From Jaltomata sinuosa (Eukaryota > Streptophyta > Magnoliopsida > Solanales > Solanaceae), in contig QJPP01000443.1 in the NCBI GenBank assembly GCA_003996215.1, positions 372,001 through 436,000 on the forward strand: DNA of 64,000 nucleotides. The letters run 5' to 3'. Numbering within the stretch: position 1 is the first letter of the stretch; every line of letters begins with the position of its first letter. Shown piece after piece: positions 46,783-58,975 of the stretch. The notes under the pieces were generated by a model. The model saw only the letters and a program-made list of their open reading frames with translations. It made no database searches and was not told the origin of the DNA. Both the position numbers and the translations under genes were made by a program.

Positions 46783-47350
46783 TCAAAACTCTAAAACAAC
46801 TGGAACTGACTCAATGGATGGGGAATCCACACTATCATTTCGGAGATGATCCAAAAAGCCTAAACACCCTCTCCCCACTAGCTTCCTAGCCCGAACGAAC
46901 GATATAATCCTAACCGGCTTAGACCTGTACACACCTTCCCACTCTATCCTCTCCTTACCCAGAATCTCTAGAGCCACAGTCTTGGTGTTATAATTTAACA
47001 CGGCATGATAAGGGGATAACCAGGTCATGCCCAAAATCACCTCAAAGTCAACCATATTCAGAATTACCAAGTCTACCCAAGTATGCAACCCCACAAAAAC
47101 AACAGAACAATTACGATAAACATGAGTCACCACCACCGACTCTCCAACCAGGGTAGAAACATGGATAGGGGAATCAAGGATATCACATACCAAGTCCAGA
47201 CCCAACGCAAAACTCAGACACATAAGAATATGTAGAACCTGGGTCAAATAACATCGAAACCATTTTATCACAGACGAGAATGGTACCTGTGATTACTGCA
47301 TCTGATGCCTCAACCTCGATCCTCCCTGGAAACGCATAGCAGTGAGCCTA
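46783..47350 (-). pseudogene. Gypsy aspartic protease, frameshifted
   Basis: Around 47270-47230 one frame gives MLFDPGSTYSYVS, in which the retropepsin D-S/T-G core is D-P-G. The text then continues in a different frame (FALGLDLVCDILDSPIHVST, ILGMTWLSPYHAVLNY) to 46783, so a frameshift lies inside the domain. Confidence 0.85.
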
Positions 47351-48790
47351 ATCATCAATCAGGGCAACCTCCCTGGCCGACTGCGCCGCACCCTTGCCCG
47401 CACCGCCGTTCCCTCTGTCTCCCCGGCCTCTCTGAAAGTTACCTCGCCTACCCTGTGAACGACCTCTAGCATGACCACCTCTACCTGCCGAGACCACAGT
47501 CTTGGGCTGCTGCTGAACCTGATTACCGGTCTACCTGTGAGGGCACTCCCTCTTAAAGTGGCCCAGATCACCATAATGGAAGCAACCACGATCAAGTGCA
47601 GACCTGCTAGCAGATGAATAAGAAGCTCCCTGGCCTCTAGGAGCTGAAAACTGCTGATTAGCTCCTGGACGACCACCTGTAGCAGCTGGCAGAGTTGACT
47701 GAATAGGACGAGCTGAGTATACCTGCTAATTCTGACCCCTGGAGTATGAACCACCATAATTTCCCTCATTCTGGGTCTTCTTGGCTAACACCTTAGCCTG
47801 ACCCGCCTGCCTGACTCCCTCAAGTTTCTTCAAATAATCCACCACATCATTAAAGCCTTTCCCTGAAGAAGTCATGTGCACAGACAATACCTGAAGCTCA
47901 GTATTCAAACCCTTGATAAACAACCGAACTCGCTCCTCCTCAGAACCCAGCAACTGCATAGCAAAATGAGACAAGGCATGAAACTTTGCCTCATAAACAG
48001 AGACTGACATGCTACCCTGCTCCAAATTCAAGAACTCATCCTTTTTCCGGTCCCTCAGAGTACGGGGTACGTACTTCTCTAAGAAAAGAGAATGGAACTA
48101 CTCCCAAGTCAGTGGAGGTAAAATGGACGACCGACACTCCATATAAGATCTCCACCACTACTTGGCATCACCTTGCAGCTGAAACATGATGAACTCCACC
48201 CCATACTGTTGCACAATGCCCAGCTTATGCAGTCTCTCATAACAATCCAGTATGAACTCATAAGCATCTTCCATGTCAGTACCCTGGAACGTAGGAGGTT
48301 TCAGCTTGAGAAACTTGGTCAGCATCTCATGTTCATTCCCCGTCATCACTGGGCCTAGCATTGGCCTCAAAAAGTCACATGTGCCTGAAGCTGCATCCAT
48401 CCTAGGAGTCGTAGGATCTGTTGGCTGAGTGCACAGAGCCTGATTTGAAAGTGCCGCAGGTATGGCTCCAGCACCAACCAAACCACTCAAGATATTCCAA
48501 GCCTGCTGAAATGCTTCTGGTGTCATAGAAGGAAGGCCTGCACCTCCAACCGGTGCCGCCTCTACCTCAGCCTGCACCCCATCATCCTCCACAATAACTT
48601 CCACATCTTTGACAACTTGTTCCTAAGGTGGGGTAGGGGTTGCTGCTCGCGCTCTTGCAGCAGCCTGAGCTCCACCCCTGGCAGGTGTGGCTCTTCCTTG
48701 TCCTCTGCCCCTTCCCCTGCCTCTACCATGGATAGCCGGGCTCGCTGCTGGGACCGTCGGTCTAGCTCCGTTGTTTCTCGTGTTAACCAT
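47351..48790 (-). pseudogene. Gypsy gag with degraded zinc knuckle
   Basis: ATG at 48790-48788 (MVNTRNNGARPTVPAASPAI, then an Arg/Gly-rich GRGRGRGRGQGRA). A stop near 48625 interrupts it. The capsid-like part follows: LKLKPPTFQGTDMEDAYEFI, KKDEFLNLEQGSMSVSVYEA, SEEERVRLFIKGLNTELQVL, separated by stops near 48157 and 48115. The zinc knuckle reads CFHYGDLGHFKREC, with Tyr in place of the second Cys. A Gly/Arg-rich tail follows. Gag packages element RNA in an intact copy. Confidence 0.9.
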
Positions 48791-48968
48791 CTGTGAACAG
48801 AAGAGTGAAAGAGTCAGATACCAATTGGAATCAAGTTATAGCACGATGGAAGAAAGAAGAGATAGTTTCCTAAAGTCCCATAGCCTCTCGAAGAAAAGTA
48901 CGGACGTCTCTGCACCATTTTGCAAGACTCTACTAGACCTGTTTTGGTACGACGAGATCAACAAACCT

Positions 48969-48984
48969 AGGGCTCTAATACCAT
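48969..48984 (-). other. Primer-binding site of the nested element
   Basis: On the minus strand TGGTATTAGAGCCCTAGG lies three bases after the LTR, matching the initiator tRNA-Met complement with one difference in the first 12 bases. Confidence 0.88.
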
Positions 48985-48987
48985 ATT

Positions 48988-51174
48988 TGTCACGATCCTG
49001 ACCATCGTGAGTGGTACCCACCCAACCCCCGGGTGAGCGAACCATTAGAGTCCAACTCTTAGTCTAGACTAACAGCTTAAAATCAGTGCATAAAGTAAAC
49101 TAGCATTCAATCTTAACTAAAAATCAACTCTATAAATAAATAAAATAAAATGCGGAAATCCCTCCCTAGAATCTAAAAGTCATCGTACCGAAAAACTCTA
49201 TCAAACTAGAGTACGGGGATGCAACCCAAAAATAAAAGAAATAGTCTAAGCCCGAAACAAGTGGGCTACAACCAATAAGAAAGAAACCAAGGCAGCTCGA
49301 TCGAACAGCTCACCCTTGATATCTTGAAGTGTCTGGCCTACAAGTGAGGTCGTGCGTCAACCGCCGAAAGATTTCCTGTATTCACAAAAGATAAGCAAGT
49401 GCAGTATCAGTACACAACCACCGTGTACTGGTAGGATCATCAACCAATTCCAAGTAAAATAGTGTATGAAAAAGTACAAAAATCAAGTAAGAGTATAGAA
49501 AACACATAGGCAAGTCAACAGGTATTCCTAGACTACAAGTCTCTACCTAACTTGTCCCACATGTAAATCACTTCACAGTTATGATCAATAATCCACAACA
49601 CAAACAATTATTTTCTGCTACATATCCCGGACCCACCCTAGATCCCCTCTAGACAACACCTAAGTGTCAGACAACCAACCCGGTCTACACCAAGACCAAC
49701 TCATAAAGCAATGTAACAACCCGGCCTCTCAAGGACCAAAATACACAACCACAATTCAAGTTCACAACCCGGTCCACTCAGGGAACCATTAAATAAAGAT
49801 GTAGAAATACAAGAAAGTAAACCCGTACCAGGCGTGGTACCCAAGCCAACCGTTAGTATTATCCCGTACCAGGCGTGATACTCGAGCCAACCATTAGTAT
49901 TATCCCGTACCAGGCATGGTACCCCAGCCAACCAAAGTCAAACAATCCACAGTCACAAAAATAAATAATCAACTTGTAAAACCAACAAGCACAATACAAC
50001 GTTAAATCTACCAGACTGCTAACAGGACTATTAGACACTTCTAATCATTCCCTAAGCAATATATTTCATACAAATACTTAGATAAGCGTACTTAAACACA
50101 CACAGCATACAGGAAGCAAATCATCACCTACCTCAAAATGATCCAAAGCTCTACACAACCGAAGCTTTCTCGTTTCCTGAAGTTCTTGTAAGTTCTTGGT
50201 CTAAAATAACACACAATAACCAATAATTAATCTTGATGGCCTAAATTTCACCCGGATTACGTATAATCCTAAACCCAGGCTACCCATGATCATTCCACCA
50301 TTTTTCCCAGGTTTTTCGTCACTAATTCACCTAGTTCTACCATTTTTACGGATAAAATTAGGAAATTAAGGTCACATGATCATAAAACAGTAAATTTAGC
50401 AACACCCAAGAACTTCTACACAAAGAATCCCCCCTTTTCCCCGAATTCTACCCTCCCTAAGTCATTCCAAACCTTTTCCCAAGTCCACTCCTAGCAATTC
50501 TACCGCATAGGAAAAGTATTACGGAGTTCGGGGAGTAGAAACCTTACCTTTGGGAAGAAAATTGATGAAGAATGGTGGGAACATGCCTGAAATCGCCCTA
50601 GCCCTTCTCCCAAATGAACTTGTTAAAACTGAATGTTTTTGGGAAAGTTTCTGCATTAAATCTCATCACGCTCCGCTATAGCGGTCCGCTCCGCTATTGC
50701 AGCACCGATGTAGCTGAGTCTTCCGCTATGGCAGAGGCTGACCGACGTTGACTTCTTTTGTAGCGGTTATTTCTCCGCCTACAACGAAGGTTGCTATGGC
50801 GGAGTGTCAACCGCTATAGCGGATGACACGGGACAGAAAGTCATAAAATCTCCAAAACTAGTCCATTTTACAATACACTTATTTTCCCGACGTTTCAAAA
50901 TAACCTTTTCACGTCAACCTCGATTCTGGGAGTTCTACTTATCCAAATTCGATTCCGAAAAGTCCCCCGGACTCCTTTATGTATTGGCTACGTGAAAAAC
51001 TAGTTCAAATCATGAAATCTAACCCAATCCTCACCCGAATTCCCTAGACTATACCTCGCTCTAAAACTGGTCAAGGCTAGCCTAGCCCAGAATTTCAAAC
51101 TTCCAAACCCGAAGTTTTCTAACTCTAAAACTTGGCATGAAAGTTTTACCATAATGACGGATTCGGTCATTACA
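48988..51174 (-). repeat. 5' LTR of the nested element
   Basis: 2187 bp, partner of 41679-43847. Contains two perfect CCGCTATAGCGG copies (50673-50684 and 50811-50822) and a three-unit minisatellite (49826-49925). Confidence 0.93.
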
Positions 51175-51201
51175 ATGAATAATGGATAAATTGGTATATG
51201 T

Positions 51202-53672
51202 TGTAATGATCAGATTCGTCATTATTTCAGAAATCACGTTATCATAAAAATTTTGGAACGATTAAAATATGTTTTGTATTAAGCAAGGTTGATGTGACAG
51301 AAAATTTGTAATTGTGAAAGTTGGTCCGGGCTGACATCACTCCACTATAACGATATTTATTCCGCTATAGCAGTAGCACTATAGCGGATGGTTGTCCGCC
51401 ATAGCGAAATGACGGGAGGCAGTAGCCTCAGAACGCGAAATTAATAAAAGACTTCTCCTTCTCAGTTGGAAAACATACGAGGGTTTCTCCAAAAATCCTC
51501 CTAGGCTACTCCAAGGCTTGGGAGCCATGAGGGGGAGGGATTAGGGCTGAAAGGATGCGGAATAATGGATTTTGGGATCGTTATCCAGTTGGAAATACCT
51601 TCACGGAGCCAGAAATTGCACTGCGCATTTGCTTGGCATCTAGGTAGGCTAGGTGTTCTTATCGAGTAGATTGACCTGTTTACATTTTTATACTTATTGT
51701 ATAGTTAAAAAGGGGAATCCATGTTTAGGCCTTCGGGCACGGAGTCTGGTGGACTGGGGTGTTGGTTATGTGTGAACTAGGATTTGGTGGAATCGGATTA
51801 TTAAATGATGTTATATTTTCGGGTTGTTCATGTTGTTTAGGTATGGAAAAATGATAGGATTCAGGGACTGGAATGTCGAAAAGGTTCGGGGAACCAGATT
51901 AAATGGAATTATGTTGTTAAAAGGGATTCCTGGGAAGGATTCGATATTAAGGGATATAATGACTAGGATGGTTGAACATTTCGAGGTTTGGAGAGGTTTT
52001 CCCCTATTGTAATTTGGTCCTAGGAGAAGTTTCAGGAATAAAGAATAAAGGGAATTACTAAATGTGTATTAAAAAGGGGTGAATTGGGGTTTGGTCTTCG
52101 GACGGGACCCAAGGTTGAGTTATGTACCCGGGGTAAGGGTAGGTGATAGTTTTTAGTTTCTAATATGCATTATGTGTTCACGTACTATTTCGTAGTAGCG
52201 TATGAGTTCTATGTTTAGCGAATGTTTTATGAATGTCTAGTTGTCCAGTAATCAGTCTTGTGAAATGAACTTCTTTTATTTGCTTGTTGGTTTTACAAGT
52301 ATGTTTGTTCATTGGTTGTCATTGATTTGGACTTGTTATAATATTCGGTTGGCTCAAGTACCATGCCTGGTACTTTAATTACTAATGGTTGGTTCGGGTA
52401 CCACGCCTGGTACGTGTATACTAATGATTGGCTTGGGTATCACGCCTGGTACGGGAATTACTAACGGTTGGATCGGGTACCATGCCTGGTACGAGAATTT
52501 TTAATGGTTGGCTCGGGTACCACGCCTAGTACGAGTTATTTTAATTGCAATACTATTTTCTTTTGATGGTTTCATGAGTGGACCGGGTTGTATTCTTGAA
52601 TTGTGATTACTGCATATGGTCCTCGAGAGGCCGGATCATTATTATTTGATTGTGAGTTTGGTCTTGGTGTAGACCGAGTTGCATGTTTAACACTTAGGTG
52701 TTGTCAGGGGGGATCCCAGGGTGGGTCCGGGCTATGTGAAATGAAAATGTTTAGTGTTGTCTTTGATTGTTGATCATGGTTATAAAGTGGATTACATGTG
52801 GTTGATAAGATAGGGGAATGACTGAGAGTCTGGCGTTGTGTGACTAACTGGTATTATCATAGGGAGAATTGTCCAGGGATCCTTGAGAGGTCCGGATACT
52901 TGGGAGTAGTACCATGAGGGTAGTGGGTATGGATTGACAGTTACTGGGTTTCTTCTCGGTGGTAGTCCAGGTCTGGGCTAGGGTTTGGACTAAGGTTAAG
53001 GTGACTTGGGAAGTCTAAAGTTAAGGTGACTTGGGAAGTCTAAGGTTAGTGTGACTCGCGAAGTCCTAAGAGCCAGGGTGCAGAGTCCCGAGTGAGGGAG
53101 TTGCAGCGGAAGGAATAGAAAGGGTTAAGGCAGAATCCATAAGTAGATGGGTGTTGATATTGGGTCTGGATAAAGGTGAATGTTGGGGGATGGGACTACA
53201 TTGGTTACTTTCATGCTTTCCCTGATTTTTCTTATATGATGGTATGAGTGGATTCGGGTCGACCGATGATGCCTACCAGTACATATGTTTGTACTGATTC
53301 TACTCTTGCTATACCTTGTTGGTATAGTCTGGTTGCAGGGTTGGTGATGTTTCATAGGTACAGGACGACGACAATCATCAGCAGCTTCTACTCTCGTTCT
53401 ATGGTGGAAGCTTTGTCATCTTACTTTCCCTGTATTATTCCTGTAGTAGCTCTTGTACCTGTTTTAGACTAGGTCCTAGGGAGGGTGATTTAAGTCGTAA
53501 AATTATTTTATTGTATTCTTCTTAAAGGGATTTTCCTGAATAAAAGGTTGTAGAGGATTTTATGGTTATACTTGAGTTTTTTCGCATTTACCTGTTGGAC
53601 GGGTGGTAAGGGTTCATCTATCTAGGTGCATAGAGTAGGCACCCACACGGCCCGGTAGGTTGGATCGTGACA
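51202..53672 (+). repeat. 3' LTR of the outer element
   Basis: 2471 bp, partner of 35782-38234, starting TGTAATGATC and ending GATCGTGACA. Includes a small extra duplication of AAGGTGACTTGGGAAGTCTA near 52995-53043 that is single in the other LTR. Confidence 0.93.
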
Positions 53673-53677
53673 GAATA

Positions 53678-54430
53678 AAAATACAAAAATAAAACTTAAG
53701 TCACCCAATCACTGTCGGAATCACCACGAAACTTTCGGAACCACGTCGTTGCTGACCGTCCAACTCCACTCACCATTAATGTTGTCCCTTATCTTTTCCT
53801 CTATTAGTTCTCCATCACCTCCACTACTTACATCCCACATTCATGACTTGATCATCGAAAACAGCTACTACAAAATCTATCGCACCACCATCAGTTCAGA
53901 TCTGCCGAAAGTGAAACATCACTTACAGATTTGGCCGGGATGGTGGAGGGAGTAAAAATGGGAGAGAGGGGTGGCCCTCAACCCCTACTAACAACTTTAA
54001 ATCGAATACAACAATGGAAGATAAGGAAAAACGTAATGAAATTGACCAAAATTAACTATTAATAATATTGATTTCCTGATTTTATGAAAGACACGATTTT
54101 GAGAGAGAAAGAGGTTGAAATCGTGAAGAAAAATGGTAATGAGGATAATGGTAAGATTTGAAAAAGTAAGAAAAGAAGTTGAATTCAAAAGGAAGTGAAG
54201 AGAAATTAGGAGTTTGATACTATTTCAAATGTATTTAGAGTATAATTGATGGCTCACTATAAATATTGCTATTTTTATTGTGGATAGTAATAATTTTAAA
54301 GTGTTATTATGATTCATAATTAAAAGTTTAAGTTTTTTATGCCTTGTAATTTTATCAAAAAATAATATAAAATAAGTATCACTTAAATTGAGCGACCAAA
54401 ATAAAACCTCCAATGAAATTTTTAGCAAAT
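53678..54430. repeat. Right part of the element interrupted at 35777
   Basis: Begins with AAAATACAAAAATAAAACTT, continuing the TACAAATAC text left of the insertion. A less AT-rich part (53700-53960) has short frames with no domain. The right border is unclear. Confidence 0.4.
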
Positions 54431-54899
54431 TATTAATTATATGACCCTATATCATTGGGCCGACAACATTAATTTGTCGCGAGTTCAAGGAAAATCCAAA
54501 TATGAATGAAGGTCGGTGAGCCTACTAAATTGGAATGTTGTGTCAGCAGATCGACAAAACATGTCACCCTTCGTTGTTCTGCTCTAGTTTCACTATTTTC
54601 TTTTTATTTTGTTTTGGAACAATGTTTTCTTAAATAATTTAACTTTAATGTTTATTGAGTATTATTTTTAAGCAATAAATTTTTAAATTTATATAAACAG
54701 TATGGCATAAATATTTGTTTTAGCTTATACATCCAATTTTAATTTTGCTTATATATTTGTATAGTTATATTGTGGGTCAATTTATCCTGCGTGTATATGT
54801 TCAAATTAACCCAAACGTATAGATTAGTTAATTGAGATATGTTCAAAATGACTCCCTAACAATTACATACTCATCCCAATCAATTTAAATTTGAGCGAG
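54431..54899. other. Intergenic, no gene recognised
   Basis: AT-rich sequence without element ends that I can fix. Confidence 0.5.
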
Positions 54900-54902
54900 T
54901 TA

Positions 54903-55273
54903 GGGTGTGTTTGGTATGGAGAAAAATATTTTCTTATTTTCTCATATTTATTGGACAAAATTTTTTAAAAATATTTTATCTAGAAAAATAAGCTCCTTAA
55001 AAATGAGAAAAATGACTTCCTCCGTACCAATGCCCCAGCCCCTACCCCTTGACAATCCCACCATTGTCACCCACGAGCCCCCCCCCCCCCCCTTCCCACC
55101 CCTATAATATTTTTCTATAAATTACATATAATTTTTGAGATAACATTTTTTTTGCTTACTTACCAAACACTAAAAAATAAGTAAGAAACCAACTTGAATT
55201 ATTTTCCAAGAAAATATTTTCTAAGAAATATTTTCCATGGAAAAATATATTCTCCTAAATACCAAACACACCT
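54903..55273. mobile_element. Harbinger-type MITE
   Basis: Ends GGGTGTGTTTGGTA and, reverse complemented, AGGTGTGTTTGGTA, flanked by TTA (54900-54902, 55274-55276). Inner arms rich in AAAATATTTTC pair. A run of about 16 C lies at 55077-55092. The ORF 54907-55107 is not a gene. Confidence 0.8.
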
Positions 55274-55276
55274 TTA

Positions 55277-56003
55277 GAGTATTACATTTTTATAAGCTTA
55301 GTTTGACATCTCGGTTGCTTCATTGGCGAATGAAGAGTGGTATTTATGGGTTTACAAAAATTCAGTAGATTTTGTTCAAAACTATTTACTAAATATATAT
55401 ATAAATATTTGAATGTAAACTCAATTATTATTCGTACATATCCATTTGAGATTGTTATAAAATCATATAAACTTCAAATTCTGAATTCATCTACGCTCTT
55501 TCGACCAAGTGATTCTTAGCGTAAATAGTGTGTAGTTCGTATGGGAAAAAGGTTGGCTTTATCTGGAATGCATGTTTAGGGTAGGTATCAAGGAAACTTA
55601 AGGAGATGCTTGACGTGCATTTGAGAAGCCTTCACTACTCAATTAGGAATTTCTTAACAAGATCAACTACCCAATTGTTGTAGCTTTCTAAAGCAAAAAA
55701 GCCAAATAAAGCTAATTTGACACTATTTGCTTTAGCCTCTCTCACCAATCACAAAATTTCTACATGCTTTTTTTTGTCTTGTATATATAAGCACAAAAAT
55801 CTTCTTTGACACGTACTATCAGTCTATCACTCCTTTTGCTTCTAACAACTTTGACCTCCAAGTTAAAGCCCTTTTCATCTTTTTGTATGTTGATTTAAGA
55901 GACCATTTGGTTTAACTAATTGGAAATAAATAGAGTAATTATTACGTGCTAACAACTTTGAAGTGCTAAAATTGATGTTACATATAACTAAGCAATAATT
56001 AAT
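55277..56003. other. Intergenic, with an orphan promoter-like motif
   Basis: CTTGTATATATAAGCAC (about 55779-55795) followed by CT-rich leader-like sequence resembles a plant core promoter, but no supported coding frame follows. Confidence 0.35.
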
Positions 56004-56005
56004 TA

Positions 56006-56261
56006 CTCCCTTTGTTTCAATTTATGTGGCATAATTCATTTTTCTAGAGTCAAACGGATCTATTTTGGTTATGTATTTGGACATGGAATCTTTAAAAAAT
56101 TTGAGATAAAATTTACATATTAAAAAACTACTAAAAAGTATTATATGTCATAATACTTGACAATCAAAATAAATAAAAGGAATATAAAAAATTATGATTA
56201 AAGAAAAACTCGTTAGAATTTCGAAATCTGAAAGGTGTCACATAAATTGGAGCGGAGGGAG
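56006..56261. mobile_element. Stowaway MITE
   Basis: Starts CTCCCTTTGTTTCAATTTAT, ends TTGGAGCGGAGGGAG, flanked by TA (56004-56005, 56262-56263). Inner sequence (TTTATGTGGCATAA / GTGTCACATAAATT) pairs as expected. Confidence 0.88.
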
Positions 56262-56388
56262 TATTTGGATTAAAGTAACCGTTACTTTAGTTCTTTTATG
56301 CTCATTAAGAAAATAATAAATATAAGATATAGTTTACTAAGTTACCCTTTTTAGCTTTTTGAGAATTGAGCAGTATTAAAAAGAACTA

Positions 56389-56651
56389 CTCCCCCTGTCC
56401 AACTTTACTTGTCACCTATTGACTTGACACACTTTTTAAGAAGTTATAAATAGAGAGACAATTTTACCATATCACCCTTCGAATATAATAAATACAATGT
56501 CTTGAAAAATACATTGGAGAAATGACTATAGTTAATGATAAGAGTAAATTAGAAACTTATTGTTAAATTATCTCTTGATTTTATAAATTGGACAAATATT
56601 ATTGAACATCTGTTTTAAGTATAGTGGACAAGTAAAGATGAACAGAGGGAA
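56389..56651. mobile_element. Stowaway-like MITE, decayed right end
   Basis: Starts CTCCCCCTGTCCAACTTTAC after TA; right end GGACAAGTAAAGATGAACAG then AGGGAATA, so the last G has changed. A further half-element end (GGTACGAAGGGAGTAATA) lies at about 56751-56768. Confidence 0.72.
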
Positions 56652-58055
56652 TATCTTTTTAATGTTAAGGGTAAAGTTGAAAAATAATTGTCAATTTTAA
56701 TTTAAAATTCCTATAGTAATAATTTTTTTGAGCTAAAGCGACAATTAAAATGGTACGAAGGGAGTAATAAGCTAGCAGTGAATGTGTTTGATAGAAAAAT
56801 GTGGATACGCTTTTCTACTAAGATGGTTAAAATGCCCTTAAAGTCTTTTCAAAAAGTATAATTTTTTTGTTTTATCTTTACAAGGAAATGACAAAAAATA
56901 TGGAATAGGGAGGGAGTTAAAGGATCTTGTTTTGGGAAGGGTATTTGTGTATTTACAACAGATAATATAGAATAATAAAAATCTTAGTTAAAATAAATGT
57001 TTTTATAAGCTAAAACGCCATAAGTTACGGTAACCGTACTCATAAGTCATGTAATGTCAGTTCGTTCGATCAAAATTAAGGCATCATGTGTCATATCAGT
57101 TTGCTTCAACATAATTTGGCTTGTAAATAATTCAAAAATAAGAAATCAATCAAAAATAGACCTAAATTGAATTATGACTATATAAACTATTATGATATTA
57201 AGAGATTCAATATAAATTTAATTCATAAAAGCGAACCTTTAATTTACTTGGACCATATAAGAATTCATTGTCCGACTTATGAAGTTTGACTGACTTTGAT
57301 TTATAAAAACTTAGCTTATAAATATTTTTTTATGTAGTATAATTTATAAAGCACCCTCTAAATTAATTAGTAAAGATTCACTGTTTTCACATAGCAAAAT
57401 GTGTTTGATCTGCAAATGATAAGTAATAAGCTTTGTTGTGAATATATATATAAGAAGGTAATTCTACAGAAAATGGCAAACTTGCTTTAAGGAAAGGGAG
57501 ATTGGATTCCCATGCAGAAATCTTTTCAACTCCCTTTCAATCTTTGCTTTCGGTCAAGTACTGAGCCCAACTTATTCACTAGATATATATGAAAAAATTA
57601 TTTGGTGTAGTGTATTCTATTTTCTTATTATCTTTTATAGTGTTATTTTTAAATAATTATTAAATATAGCAAGATTATGTAATATATATATATATATATA
57701 TATATGTATCTAAAAACTTTAGCCGTTCGCCGTCGTTGGAGTTCATTGGCATTTCTATTGGCCGCTACAAAATCGACACTGCTTCGCCAAAGATCACCAT
57801 TGATCTTTATATTAGGTTTCTGTGCACATACAAGTTGAAAATACATACAGTAGGTTTCTGTGTATATAGTTGGTCACACATTACACATACACATACGTAC
57901 AATTACAATCAAATATTATATCCACGCCGTTTCAATTAGGATTAGTTTTTTTATGCGTACAAATACCATATATTTTGCTACGTTTTTAAAAAAAAAATTC
58001 TTGCTATATTTTGCGAAAAACGGTTACTAATAACGCTACTTATGAAAATTTCTCT
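56652..58055. other. Intergenic, TA microsatellite
   Basis: No gene. (TA)n near 57680-57704. Opposed ORFs at 57649-57939 overlap a less AT-rich patch at 57720-57830 but show no domain. Confidence 0.5.
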
Positions 58056-58252
58056 ATATATATAGGCATGACAGAGCTATGGTACCAAAAGGGGTTATTC
58101 AAATTTCTTTCGTCGAAAAATTATGATGTATATGTAAAATTAAAATTATTTTTTACGTGTATATAATAAGCCTATAATCTCTTTGACTTCTTCAAATATT
58201 TTGTTTTATATTAATTCTCCTTACTGAAAATTTTGTTTCTGCCACTCATAGA
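58056..58252. mobile_element. Small decayed MITE
   Basis: Left GCATGACAGAGCTATGGTAC and right TTTCTGCCACTCATAG resemble the ends of the family at 59611-59873 (GGGCAGAGCTATAG / CTGGCTCCGCCGCTG). No clean target duplication. Confidence 0.45.
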
Positions 58253-58975
58253 TCATGTATCAAATAGGAAGTTCCATTAACATTTCTTAATTTTCTATTT
58301 TATGACTCCCAACATAAATAAACTTATCCTATGTATATTTGATGGTGATCGATAGTTCTTATCCTCTCAATATGAATCTACTTTTAAAAAGGTTAAAATA
58401 ATTGATTAATATATATAATAGAACTATAGAAGATTAGACAAACCTGTTTTTGATTGGGAAAGAGACATCAGTGTAATTCAAGTCTACTTATAGTGTACAT
58501 TATTAAAATTAAAATAATGATGGGATTTTTACACAAGTAATCGGCTTGATTTACTGTTTATTTTTTAATTAATATACATAAATTATATATTAATTAATAC
58601 GATTACATATATTATACATGAATTAAATATATATTAATATATTCATCGATTATTTTTAATAATTGGATGAACGACTATTAAGTTAATTTTTCTAATCAAG
58701 CTATTCATGAAAGGAAGGAAGATGAAAATGATAGTGGAGAATAAATGACTAATGAGTATAGTGATCTCATGACTATATTTTATTCACTAAGGATAAGGAA
58801 GAAAAGGGAAACTAATAGGTATGGAATTCATTTGCAAAATTGGAGAACTAAAGCCAATGATGATGGCAAGCAGAGATAATCATATTTTGGCGTAATAGAT
58901 AAGAAAAAGAAGAACAAAAATTCATGTGAAAGTAATTATGTTGACAGGAAGGTTTCATAAATTTTAGGAAATTAA
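58253..58975. other. Intergenic, no gene recognised
   Basis: AT-rich; no element borders found. Confidence 0.5.

Larger units (their letters stand above)
41679..51174 (-). mobile_element. Nested gypsy element, chromovirus (Tekay/Del-like)
   Basis: 9496 bp with two LTRs and a perfect 5-bp duplication ATGAA (41674-41678, 51175-51179). On the minus strand: LTR, primer-binding site, gag, protease, RT, RNase H, integrase with chromodomain-like tail, LTR. The order RT before integrase defines Ty3/gypsy; the C-terminal chromodomain places it among chromoviruses. Multiple stops and frameshifts. It inserted inside the outer element after that had landed. Confidence 0.95.
35782..53672 (+). mobile_element. 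Gypsy-type LTR element without sense gag-pol (LARD-like), interrupted
   Basis: LTRs 35782-38234 and 51202-53672 with a perfect 5-bp duplication GAATA (35777-35781, 53673-53677), and a primer-binding site next to the left LTR. Its own interior is only 38235-41678 plus 51180-51201 (about 3.5 kb); the rest is a younger nested element. The interior has no sense gag or pol but a long degraded antisense ORF. LTR text and the sequence before the 3' LTR (TAAATTGGTAT) resemble the nested autonomous-type family, so that family may have mobilised it. Non-autonomous large retrotransposon derivative. Confidence 0.9.

Noticed and set aside
55077..55092. C homopolymer, and the G runs at 39421 and 63654
   Set aside because: Simple homopolymers, prone to sequencing error; no further structure around them.
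57470..57560. Possible microRNA hairpin near GGGAGATTGGATTCCCATGC
   Set aside because: The two candidate arms pair poorly and do not match any plant miRNA I know.
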